Source of the DNA: an uncultured Collinsella sp.
Lineage (GTDB): Bacteria; Actinomycetota; Coriobacteriia; Coriobacteriales; Coriobacteriaceae
DNA length: 64,000 nt
Direction of reading: 5' to 3'
Assembly (NCBI GenBank): GCA_900541015.1
Contig: UQIB01000005.1
Location: 1-64,000 of the forward strand
Shown here: positions 33,920-42,800 of the stretch, in pieces
Position numbering within the stretch: position 1 is the first letter of the stretch
Layout: the number at the start of each line of letters is the position of its first letter
The notes under the pieces: generated by a model
Told to the model about the DNA's origin: nothing
Seen by the model: the letters and a program-made list of their open reading frames with translations, nothing else
Database searches by the model: none
Translations under genes and position numbers: made by a program

Positions 33920-35125
33920 CTAGGCGCGGGATTTGGTGCGCGAGAGTGCGAGGCCTACGGCGGCGATGGCCGCGGCAAAGAGTGCCGTAACGCCCAGGTC
34001 GCAGGCGATGTCGCCCAGCACGGTGGACGTCAGGTCCGCGGCGAGCGCCTTGCCGATCGCGTCGTTCACCCAAAACGTCGGCACAAAATGCGCCACGGTC
34101 TGCACGGCCGAGCCCATGAGCGACAGCGGCATCCAGGCGCCACCCAAAAACGTCATGAGCATGCCAAGCAGGTTGCCCACACCGTTGAGCAGCTCCTCGC
34201 GCGCGCCCAGACTCGAAAGCGCAAAGCCAACGGCCAGAGGCGTGCACGCCAGGGCAAACGTCGCCGCCAACGCCAGGCACACGCGACCCACGCCGACCTC
34301 GGCGACCGCGCCGGCAAAGCCCACGACGCCCATCATGCTCGACACAAACCAGATGCAGACGGTAAGCACGGCGGCGGCCACAAACACGGCGAGCGAACGC
34401 CGGCGCTCGGAGATTGGGCCGGCCTCCATGCGGCGCACGCGCTCGGGCTCGCTCATGCCCGAGAACACCAGCCCTACCGACACGATGGCCGACGAGATGA
34501 TCGCGTACGCGCCAAAGTTGAAGTACGACTCGAGTGTGGCGGCGGCAGTCGAGTCGACCTTGACCTGCTCAATCTCGACCTCCGCGCGCTTTGCGGCGGC
34601 ATGCTCGGCGGCCTTGGCGACGCTGCCGTTAGAGGCGGCAGGCTCCAGGGCCGCCGCAGCGCCCGCGAGCGAGATCCAGCGCGAGGCCTCGGCAGACGAA
34701 AGCGCCGCCGCCATGGTGCCGGCACCGTAGGTCACATCGAGCTTGGGCAGGGACCCCCCCACGCGGGCGGCTGCAACAAGGTCGCCCTCAAACCCCTCTG
34801 GGATAAAGAACACGCAGTCGGCGCTGCCCTTGGCGCTGTTGCTCTTGGAGAGCGCGTCCGCAAGATCGTACGTATCGTCGCCGATGCCCGTGACCAGCTC
34901 AAAACGCGACCCCAAATGCTTGGTAAGCGCACGCGAAAGGTCGCTGTCGTCGCGGTCGACCACGATCACGTTGGCGTCGTAGGGCTTGTACTCGGTGAGC
35001 TGCGACGAGTTCCAGCTCACCGAGGCAGCAATGAACACGCCCATCAGCGAAATGAACACCGTATAGATGAGCAGGTAGAACGGGTGCGCGAACGCCATGC
35101 GAAGCGCAGTCTTAAAGGTGCTCAT
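33920..35125 (-). CDS. ABC-2-type transporter permease
   Basis: 401 residues from ATG 35125, with GGAAGGAG 6 nt upstream; an in-frame ATG earlier lacks spacing. Cytoplasmic start, one TM (~18-38), a large extracellular region (~40-190), then five TM helices (~205-395), the usual ABC-2 (YhgE/LinG-like) plan. It overlaps the 3' end of the next permease gene by 14 bp. With that partner and the ATPase at 36309 it forms a heterodimeric exporter. The cargo is unknown; the divergent two-component system beside it suggests envelope stress or antimicrobial response. Confidence 0.85.
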   Translation of the reverse strand: MSTFKTALRMAFAHPFYLLIYTVFISLMGVFIAASVSWNSSQLTEYKPYDANVIVVDRDDSDLSRALTKHLGSRFELVTGIGDDTYDLADALSKSNSAKGSADCVFFIPEGFEGDLVAAARVGGSLPKLDVTYGAGTMAAALSSAEASRWISLAGAAAALEPAASNGSVAKAAEHAAAKRAEVEIEQVKVDSTAAATLESYFNFGAYAIISSAIVSVGLVFSGMSEPERVRRMEAGPISERRRSLAVFVAAAVLTVCIWFVSSMMGVVGFAGAVAEVGVGRVCLALAATFALACTPLAVGFALSSLGAREELLNGVGNLLGMLMTFLGGAWMPLSLMGSAVQTVAHFVPTFWVNDAIGKALAADLTSTVLGDIACDLGVTALFAAAIAAVGLALSRTKSRA

Positions 35126-36299
35126 AGCGGCTCCTTCCAAAGATCAGCGTGGCGGCGGCAACGAACAGCAGCGCCATAAGGACCAGCGCGCCGGCGCGGA
35201 CGGCAAAGGGGCCCAGGTCCTCAAAGAAATACAGGCGGTTGAACATGTCGCAGATGAGCTTGACAGGGTTGAACCAGCACTCGGCCGGGCAGGCGCGGGC
35301 GACGTCGTCGGCAAGCGCCATCGCCGGCTCGCCGTAGAGGCCGGCGAACAGGGCGCACGTGGTAGCAAAGCCCGTGAGGATTCCCGACTTGGACGCCTTG
35401 CCGCCCTTAACGGGAAGCGTGCCCACAAAGAGCCCCAAGCCCGTGGCGGCAAGCGCGGAAGCGGCGCCGCCCATCAAACACAGTCCCTCGCGCCCGCCAA
35501 AGTCGACGCCCACGACCAGGCGCACGTAGCCGATCGTGATCGTCATCGAGGCGAAGGAGACCAGCCACGAGCCGACAAAAATGCCGGCCAGCGACGCCGT
35601 CTTGGAAAGGCCGCCCACGCAGCGGCGTGCGCCAAGGCCCGACAGATTGGGCTGCAGGTCGACGACGCTCAAGGCGGCAAACTCGGCAGACATCATCGCG
35701 ACCAGGCCAAAAAGCGCGTAATAGTAGATGACCGTGCCATCGGGCGTAGTGCGCGTCAGGCTTACGCGGCGGGTGCCGCCCTCGAGCGACAGGGCGCGCG
35801 CAACCGCCTCGGGGTCGGCGAGCGCCGCCGGGTTGTCCTGGGCAATCTGGGACATGAGCTCGGCATTTTGCGTATACGAGCTCGCCACCGTCTCAAGGAT
35901 GCTGCGGTCGATGAGCACCGACGAGGCGCGCGAGCTGTCATAACTCGAAAGCAGTGTGAGCTTGGGCGTACCCGCGTCGTCGACCGTATAGATGCCCGCA
36001 ACCTCGCCGGCCTTAAGCGCACGGTTCGCGTCGGCTGCGTCGTCGCACTCGTGGATCTCGAGCAGCTGGTCGTCGCCTTCCTGGGCAAGCGACGTCGTCA
36101 CGTCCTTAAAGGACGAAGCGCCCCAGGCCTCATCCTCTACGACGGCCACCGGCACCGGGTCGACCGTGCCGTCGGAGCCGAGGTTCGCAAACATAAACAT
36201 GAACATCGTGGAAAGCGCGACGGGAAAGATCGCGCCCCAGACCCACGTGCTCGGCCGGCGCAGCAGCGTCTTGACCGTAATGATAATGGTATTGAACAT
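35112..36299 (-). CDS. ABC-2-type transporter permease (second subunit)
   Basis: 395 residues. TM near the start (~15-38), an extracellular region (~40-195), then about five TM segments (~200-390, e.g. YYALFGLVAMMSAEFAALSVV). Same plan as the adjacent permease, consistent with a heterodimer. The 14-bp overlap with the downstream permease and 9-bp gap from the ATPase stop imply coupled translation. Confidence 0.85.
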   Translation of the reverse strand: MFNTIIITVKTLLRRPSTWVWGAIFPVALSTMFMFMFANLGSDGTVDPVPVAVVEDEAWGASSFKDVTTSLAQEGDDQLLEIHECDDAADANRALKAGEVAGIYTVDDAGTPKLTLLSSYDSSRASSVLIDRSILETVASSYTQNAELMSQIAQDNPAALADPEAVARALSLEGGTRRVSLTRTTPDGTVIYYYALFGLVAMMSAEFAALSVVDLQPNLSGLGARRCVGGLSKTASLAGIFVGSWLVSFASMTITIGYVRLVVGVDFGGREGLCLMGGAASALAATGLGLFVGTLPVKGGKASKSGILTGFATTCALFAGLYGEPAMALADDVARACPAECWFNPVKLICDMFNRLYFFEDLGPFAVRAGALVLMALLFVAAATLIFGRSRYEHL

Positions 36300-36308
36300 G
36301 GCTGCCCC

Positions 36309-37247
36309 CTAGTCGCGCAGCTCGCGGCCGGTGATCTCGAGGAACACGTCGTTGAGGGTCGGCGGCTCGCTCCACACGCGGCCGAGTGCCACGTCGGCGG
36401 CACGCAGCGTGTCGAGGATGTCGACCAGATTGTGCGGGCTCGCTTCGCAGGTGCAGACGAGCTCGCCGCCGGAGAGCTCAACCGAAAGCACATGCTCGAG
36501 GGCGCGCAGCCGCTCGACCGTGGAGGGCTCGACGGCGCCGACCTCGACGGTCACGCGCTCGCCCATCTGAATCATGCGCTTGAGCTCGTCGTTGGTGCCC
36601 TGCGCCAGCACGCGGCCGCCGTCCATGATCATGATGCGGCTGCAGATCTGCTCGACTTCCTCCATGTAATGGCTGGTATACACCACCGTGGCGCCCTCGT
36701 CGCGCAGGCGGCAGATGCCCTCCAGGATGGCGTTGCGGCTCTGCGGGTCGACCGCCACCGTGGGCTCGTCAAAGAAGATGAGCTCAGGCTTGTGCGCGAT
36801 GCCGCAGGCGATGTTGAGGCGGCGCGCCAGGCCGCCCGAGAGCTTACCGGGGCGGAACTTGGTGAAGTCGCCCAGCCCGACAAAGTCGATGGCCTCGTCC
36901 ACGAGCGTGCGGCGGCGCTTGCGGTCGGTGACGTAGAGGCTGCAGAAATAGTCAATGTTCTCGCGCACCGTGAGTTCGTCGAACACCGCGACTTGCTGCG
37001 GAACCACGCCGATGCGGCGCTTGAGGTCGTAGCGGGCGGGCGTCATGGGCTCGCCGAACAGCTCGATGGTGCCTTTGTCGTAGGCGAGCAGCTGCAAAAT
37101 GCAGTTGATGGACGTGGTCTTGCCCGAGCCGTTGGGTCCGAGCAGGCCAAAGATCTCGCCGGGGGCGATACTCAGATTAAAGTGGTCGAGCGCGATAAGA
37201 TCGTCGTAGCGCTTGACGAGGTTTTCGACGTGGACGATGTCTGTCAT
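36309..37247 (-). CDS. ABC transporter ATPase (ABC-2 exporter)
   Basis: 312 residues from ATG 37247 (MTDIVHVENL), with AGAAGGG upstream. Walker A GPNGSGKT (~39-46), Q-loop VVPQQVAVF, signature LSGGLARRLNIA (~136), Walker B ELIFFDEPTVAVD (~158), switch His in TSHYMEE. A C-terminal extension (~230-312) is typical of DrrA/CcmA-like exporters. Energises the two permeases downstream. The region between this start and the kinase start at 37446 holds the divergent promoters. Confidence 0.93.
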   Translation of the reverse strand: MTDIVHVENLVKRYDDLIALDHFNLSIAPGEIFGLLGPNGSGKTTSINCILQLLAYDKGTIELFGEPMTPARYDLKRRIGVVPQQVAVFDELTVRENIDYFCSLYVTDRKRRRTLVDEAIDFVGLGDFTKFRPGKLSGGLARRLNIACGIAHKPELIFFDEPTVAVDPQSRNAILEGICRLRDEGATVVYTSHYMEEVEQICSRIMIMDGGRVLAQGTNDELKRMIQMGERVTVEVGAVEPSTVERLRALEHVLSVELSGGELVCTCEASPHNLVDILDTLRAADVALGRVWSEPPTLNDVFLEITGRELRD

Positions 37248-37433
37248 GAGGCGGCCCTTCTGTTGCTTGCGGCCCGGTACGATTGCATCATCGCAGGAGC
37301 CGCCGGCGCGCACCAGTGAGCTTTGTCACGAGTGCAGGGTCCTGGTCGTGCGGCCTGCCGACGCCCCCGCTTTGCCGCACGGGAGGAATGTCACGGTTAC
37401 GCAGGCGGTCCCTCCACCACGCGCGGCTTCGCG

Positions 37434-37439
37434 TACAAT
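37434..37439 (+). promoter_or_regulatory. -10 box for a probably leaderless kinase mRNA
   Basis: TACAAT, six bases before the kinase ATG. The normal distance from -10 to transcription start puts the start at or near the A of the ATG, so the mRNA would be leaderless, as is frequent in actinobacteria. No clear -35 hexamer at 17 bp. Confidence 0.5.
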
Positions 37440-37445
37440 ACCCGT

Positions 37446-38591
37446 ATGAACAGGCTTTTCGACAAATCGATTGTTTTGGCGTGCTGTATTGCGGCCGCCA
37501 TGGGTCTTGCTGTGGACGCTCGCCTGGTCGCGGCGTTTTGCCTTGGCGTTATTGCCACCTCGCTGGCCGAAGTCGCACAGGGAAACCGCGCCCGCCGTGC
37601 GAGCGAGGCCGTGAGCCACGCTTACATCATCGCAGCCGTCTTCGTACCGCCGTTTGTGCCGTTTGCGCCCCTCGCCTTCTATGACATCGCGCGGCGCGTG
37701 CGCCGTGAGCATGCCTGGGTCGCGCTGGGCATTGGCTCCATCTTTGCCTTTGCGCTCGTCGCGGACCTTCGCGCCGATGCGCTCGCCGCCCGAACGCTTC
37801 TGCTAACCGTCATCCTTTCGGTTGCCGCCACCTTGTTATCGCTACGCACCGCCCAGTTGGAGCGCGAGCAGCAGCGCATGCGCCGCATCCGCGACGAGCT
37901 GCAGGAACGAGCCCTCGCGCTCGAAGCGCGCAACCGCGATCTTGCCGACCGCCAGGACTACGAAGTCGAGCTCGCGACGCTCGCCGAACGCGCCCGCATC
38001 GCGCGCGAGATCCACGATAACGTCGGCCACCAGCTCACGCGCGCCTCACTGCAGGCCGAAGCCCTTCGCGTGGTCCACGCCGACGAGCCTGGCGTCGCCG
38101 CCGATTTCGCCGACGTCAAACGCACGGTTGACGAGACGCTCCAGCTCGTACGCGCCAGCGTCCACGCCCTCAACGACAACGCCGTCGACCTCTCCGTACA
38201 GCTCGAGAGCATCGTTGAAGGCGCACGCTCGGACGGCGGCCCGCAGGTTGAGCTTGAAGTTTTGGCCGAGCATGCGCCCGCAAATGTCGCCAACTGCTTT
38301 GCGGCGGTCCTGCGCGAGGCGCTTTCCAACGCCATGCGCCACGCCCATGCCAAAACCATTACCGTGCGGTGCATGGAGCATCCGTCGTTTTACCAGCTCA
38401 TCGTTACCGATGATGGCGTGGACGCGACCCCGGCGAGCAGCAGCAACGTCGCAGAAGGCATGGGGCTCGCCTCCATGCGCGAGCGCGTCGAGGCGCTTGG
38501 CGGCACCTTCACCGCCGGTCCGCGTGCCGGCGCCGGCGGCTGGCGCGTGTTTGCCACCGTTCCCAAACCGCAAGGAGATGAGGGCCGATGA
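37446..38591 (+). CDS. DesK/LiaS-like sensor histidine kinase
   Basis: 381 residues from ATG 37446; longer in-frame starts lack a ribosome site. Four hydrophobic segments (~10-135) with short loops (intramembrane-sensing type), a coiled coil (~136-175), HisKA_3 with His190 (ERARIAREIHDNVGHQL), and HATPase with N-box REALSNAMRHAHA (~288) and G-boxes DDGVDATP and GMGLASMRERV. It pairs with the response regulator encoded next (overlap ATGA). It is divergent from the ABC-2 exporter operon, whose expression it most likely controls, as in LiaFSR/BceRS systems (inference). Confidence 0.9.
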   Translation: MNRLFDKSIVLACCIAAAMGLAVDARLVAAFCLGVIATSLAEVAQGNRARRASEAVSHAYIIAAVFVPPFVPFAPLAFYDIARRVRREHAWVALGIGSIFAFALVADLRADALAARTLLLTVILSVAATLLSLRTAQLEREQQRMRRIRDELQERALALEARNRDLADRQDYEVELATLAERARIAREIHDNVGHQLTRASLQAEALRVVHADEPGVAADFADVKRTVDETLQLVRASVHALNDNAVDLSVQLESIVEGARSDGGPQVELEVLAEHAPANVANCFAAVLREALSNAMRHAHAKTITVRCMEHPSFYQLIVTDDGVDATPASSSNVAEGMGLASMRERVEALGGTFTAGPRAGAGGWRVFATVPKPQGDEGR

Positions 38592-39217
38592 GGCTTATTG
38601 TTGTCGACGACGACCGCTTGGTGGTCGATTCGCTCAAGATTATCCTGGGCGCCCAGCCGCAGATCGAGGTGGTGGGCACCGGCGCCAACGGCAACGATGC
38701 GGTGGCGCTCTACGCCGAGCACGCACCCGATATCGCACTGCTCGACATCCAGATGCCGGGACGCGACGGCCTATCGGCGGCACGCGAGATCCTCGGGCGC
38801 GACCCTGCGGCGCGCGTGGTGTTTCTGACGACATTCTCGGATGACGAGTACATTGTGTCGGCGCTTAAACTGAGCGCCCGCGGCTATCTGATCAAAACCG
38901 ATGTCGCCGCCATTCCGCCGGCGTTGGCGCAGGTCATGGCTGGCAAGCGTGTGCTCGAGGGCAAGGCAATCGAGGATGTCGACTTTGATGGGGCGAACGC
39001 TGAAGCCGGTGCGACCCACCGGCCCGCGGCCTTTGTCAGCCTGACCGACCGCGAGTTCGAAGTCGCAGAGCTCATCGCCCGCGGCCTCGACAACAAGGAG
39101 ATTGCCGCCACCGCCTATATGGGCGAAGGCACGGTGCGCAACCACATTAGCTCGATCCTGGCCAAAATGGGCTTGCGCAACCGCACCCAAATCGCCATCG
39201 CCTACCTGCGAGGGTAG
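38588..39217 (+). CDS. LuxR/NarL-family response regulator
   Basis: 209 residues. Receiver (~1-120) with D7-D8 acidic pocket, phospho-acceptor D53 (LLDIQMPG), T81 and K104. LuxR-type HTH (~145-205) LTDREFEVAELIARGLDNKEIAATAYMGEGTVRNHISSIL. The 4-bp overlap with the kinase shows a cognate pair. Probable activator of the divergent ABC-2 genes. Confidence 0.93.
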   Translation: MRLIVVDDDRLVVDSLKIILGAQPQIEVVGTGANGNDAVALYAEHAPDIALLDIQMPGRDGLSAAREILGRDPAARVVFLTTFSDDEYIVSALKLSARGYLIKTDVAAIPPALAQVMAGKRVLEGKAIEDVDFDGANAEAGATHRPAAFVSLTDREFEVAELIARGLDNKEIAATAYMGEGTVRNHISSILAKMGLRNRTQIAIAYLRG

Positions 39218-39277
39218 TTGTCCGACGACCGACCGCTCCGGCGTAGCAAAATGGCTGCTGCCGATTTAATGCCATTT

Positions 39278-39431
39278 CAAAACTATGCCGGTTTACGGGG
39301 CTAAACTCAGGACCCCCATCCATACCCGCGTTTTCTGCAAAATGACAGCTCGTCTACCTGCGGTTTTATTTTCACGAATATCGGCATGGTTGGGGACTCG
39401 TGACTCAGCCCCGTAAACCGGCATAGTTTTG
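39278..39431. repeat. large hairpin element A
   Basis: The 25-nt arms are perfect: 39278-39302 (CAAAACTATGCCGGTTTACGGGGCT) and 39407-39431. The loop is ~104 nt and contains CTACCTGCGGTTTT (39354-39367). Copy A' lies at 48731-48884 on the other side of the adhesin gene, with the arm core CAAAACTATGCCGGTTTAC shared. Confidence 0.9.
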
Positions 39432-39524
39432 TCCGAGCGACCACGTCAAGTGTCTCCGTAAGCCGCTTCAAGCCAAAAATGATCCGTTTTCCTCCGTCCC
39501 CGGGGGATCATTCGGCGGCGCCAA

Positions 39525-39681
39525 CCACGAAACCGGCCCATCTACTACGTTTGACTCGATACCCCTGACCATGCCTTCGTTTTGAACAAAACCGCAGGCG
39601 TTCTACCTGCGGTTTTGTTTTCGCGTTTTTGGCATGGTTGGGGGTAAGGGGCTAAACGTAGTAGATGGGCCGATTTCGTGG
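39525..39681. repeat. large hairpin element B
   Basis: 28-nt arms with one mismatch: 39525-39552 (CCACGAAACCGGCCCATCTA...) and 39654-39681. The loop has its own inner stem: AAAACCGCAGG pairs with CCTGCGGTTTT, and CATGCC pairs with GGCATG. Copy B' is at 48478-48637. Confidence 0.9.
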
Positions 39682-39701
39682 CGCCCCCGGCGCACAAAAG
39701 C

Positions 39702-39802
39702 GCCGCCACGGAGGAGGGAGATACCTCCGTGGCGGCTGGGGGTGGGGGTGGGGGCTATGTTCTGGCTCCCCGCCGGCCGCCCGGGGCCTTTTGGCCCCGG
39801 GC
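39702..39802 (-). terminator. tandem hairpins downstream of the adhesin gene
   Basis: Hairpin 1: GCCCGGGGCC at 39779-39788 with its complement at 39793-39802 and a TTTT loop, 14 bp after the adhesin stop. Hairpin 2: GCCGCCACGGAGG at 39702-39714 with its complement at 39724-39736. No U-tract on either, so the exact termination point is uncertain. Confidence 0.6.
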
Positions 39803-39815
39803 GCTGCCAGCGTGC

Positions 39816-42800
39816 CTAGCGCTTACGGATACCCCAGACCAGGGCTCCGACGCCGGCCATGGCAATGACGAATGCCATGAGCAGTGCGGCGGCCTGCTGG
39901 TCACCCGTGGTGGGCAGGAAACCCTTGACCGTCTTGACGATGTTCGTCACGGTCTTGGGCGTGCCGGGATCGGGCGTCGGCACGGGTGTCTCGGACTTCT
40001 TGTACGTGTTGTTGAACACGATACCCTCGACGCTCTTGTCGCCCTTGGTAAAGGCAACGTTCGCCTTGAGGTTGCCCTCGCCGTCGTCGACCACGTTGAC
40101 GGTCGCGGTAAAGACGGACTTGTCGTAGGTCATACCGGCCTCGTCGCCCTTGACCTCGCTGATGGTGTAAACGTACGTACCAGGCTCGTCGTACTCGAAC
40201 TTGTCGAAGTTGATCTTGCCGTCGGCATCGTTGGTGACGGTGGACTCGACGTCCTCGCCAACGAGCTTAAAGCTAAACTCGTCCTTCTTGAGCTCGCGTC
40301 CCTCGAGCACCTTGACGGCACCGATGGAAACCTGCGTGGGCATGGCGTGATACTTGTTGGTAAAGCCAGCCGACTCAGTGGTTCCCTCGAGCTTGTGCGT
40401 CGCGGTCAACGTGCCGTCGCCATTGTCGGAGACGGTGGTCACGACGGTGTAGGTCGTGCCGTCATAGGTGACGCCCTTGTACAGGCCGAGCGCGTTGGGG
40501 CAAGCCTCGCGCAGCGTGTACGTGTGCGTACCGGGCGCCTCGTAGCGGATCGGGCTCAGCGTAACGTTACCGTTGGCGTCGTTGGTGCCACTAGCGACAG
40601 TCACGCCGTCCTCGAGCAGCTCAAACGTGAACTCGCCAGCTGCAAGGTCGCGGCCGGTCAGACGCTTGACGGTCTTGACCTGATCGGTCACGGAAGAATC
40701 GGTAGGTGCCACGCCGTACGTGTTGGTGAACGTAAAGGCCGCACCGTCGCCGCCGTCGCGCTTGACGATCAGATGTCCAGCACCGTCATCGGTCACGGTG
40801 TAGGAAACCTTGCGCGTGGCGTTGGTGTCGTTGGTCACGCCAGGGGCGCTACCGGACTCGGTCACCGTATAGGTAAAGGTGTGCGAGCGCGGAGCAGCGG
40901 GGGCCTCGGGCTTGGACTCGTCCTTGGTCTCGTCACCGCTGGCGTCAGCGTCAACCTCGGCCTCGTCGGCGTTGGATTCAGCGTCGCTCGATGCATCGCC
41001 AGAAGCATCAGTCGTCACGCCCAGGGCGCGGTTGAGGTCGTCGAGCGTAAAGTGGATCTTGCCAAAGTCCACGTTGCCAGCCGCGTCGTTGGTTGCGGTC
41101 GTGCGCTCGGGCATCGGGGCATCCGCCTCATCGGCGGTCACGGCAAAGGTGAACTTGCCCGCGATGTCGGCCGGGGTCAGGCCCTCGGCAGCCTGGAGCT
41201 TCTTGGTGCCGGCGAGCGCAGCGTCAACGGCGTCGGCGCCGTAGACGTTCTCGAACACGGGCTCGACGCCACCGTAGTCAGGCTTTGCCGTCAGGGTACC
41301 GTCGCCGTTGTCGACGACGATGACCTTAAAGCTAAAGCTCGACTTCGCGGCAGTAATACCCTTTGCTGCGAGCGGGGACGTGTACTCAAACGCCGTGTAG
41401 TTGATGGTCCACGCAAGCTTGGCATCCGTGTCGGTGCGGATGGCGCGCTTGGCGTTTACCAGATCGGCGAGCATCTCGGTCGTGTAATGCAGAGCGCCAA
41501 AGCTCACCTGGCCGTTAACGTTGGTAACGCACGTACCCTCGATGGCTTCCTTCTCGCCCGCATAGGCGATGCCAAAGTAGAACTCGCCGTCGGCCAGCGG
41601 ACGACCGGTCAGGGTCTTGGTGGCGACAATCTGCGCAAGCTCGCCGCCCGGGTTATCGGTCGATGCACGGTAGCTGTTGACGAACGGAACCACGGCGCTC
41701 TCGACCGTAGCGGCACCAGTCTTGTACTCGGTTACCGGCGTTCCCTTGTCGGGGTTGCCAATAACGGTCGTCGTGGCGCTGAGCGTACCAGCGCCATCGT
41801 CGGCGATAGCGATCGTCACGGTGCGCTCGGCGTCGTCGTAGGTGTAACCGGGCTGGCCGTCGTTCTTCTCGGCAACGGTGTATGTAAAGGTCTTGCCCGC
41901 GTCAGCCTGCGTAAACTTGACCTCATGGCCAGCCAGGATGTCGATCAGACCAACCGTTGCCTCTGCCGTTGCAGGGGACTTGTACACGTTGGCGCCCTCG
42001 TGCAGGCCGAGCGCGATGGCCGAAGCCTCGTCGGCAGGCGTCACGGTAAAGGTGAACTGACCCTCGGTCATGGGACGTCCGGAGAGGGTCTTGCTGAGCT
42101 TGAGGCCGCCGGCCGCGGCGTAATCGAGCTCAGAGCGGTACGTGTTGGTGAAGCGGCCGCTTTCCTTCTTGGTGACGTTGGCGGTCAGGACGCCCTTGCC
42201 GTTATCAGTCACGGTCACTTCGGCGGTCGCGACATGTCCGTCATACGTCATGCCTGCCGCGCTGCCCGCGTTCTCGCGGATCTCGTACTTGTAGGTTCCA
42301 GCAGCCGTGTAGTGGATCTTGCCGAACTTGATGGCTGCGATGCCGTCCTTCGCGTCATTCTTGCTCACGGTCACGGTTGCGGGGTCGGGCAGCGGGGTGC
42401 CCTCGGGGGCGGTGATGGTAAAGCTGAACTTGTCGGAGTCCGTCCAGTCGCGACCGTCGATGGCCTTGCTCAGGTCAAAGTCGAGCTCTGCGTCGAGCGG
42501 GGTCACGCTGTAAGCGTTCTCGAAAGTTGCAGCCTTGACGTCGTCCTTCAGGACATGCTCGGCCTTGAGGGTGCCGTCGCCGTTGTCCGTGATGGTGGTC
42601 TCGATGGTGAACTTGGCATCGCTGTAGGTGATACCGCCGGCGTTGCCCTTGACCTCGCGCAGCGTATAGGTGTGCGTTCCGGCCTTGGTGTACTCGATGG
42701 GGCTCATCGTGATCTTGCCATCGGCGGCGTTCTTGCCGGTGGCGATAACCTTGGCGTCCTTGCCCTCGCCCTCGACGAGCTCGAAGGAGAACTCGCCCTC

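Larger units (their letters stand above)
39218..39815. other. gene-free region 3' of the adhesin: palindromes and hairpins
   Basis: 598 bp without a gene. It holds two large hairpin elements (39278-39431 and 39525-39681), a small AATGATCC/GGATCATT palindrome between them (39478-39512), the two adhesin 3' hairpins (39702-39802) and a G-tract (39738-39754, three runs of five G). Confidence 0.8.

Noticed and set aside
39738..39754. G-quadruplex regulator
   Set aside because: Only three runs of five G are present, on the non-template side of a 3' region; a fourth tract is not clear, so I do not claim a functional G4.
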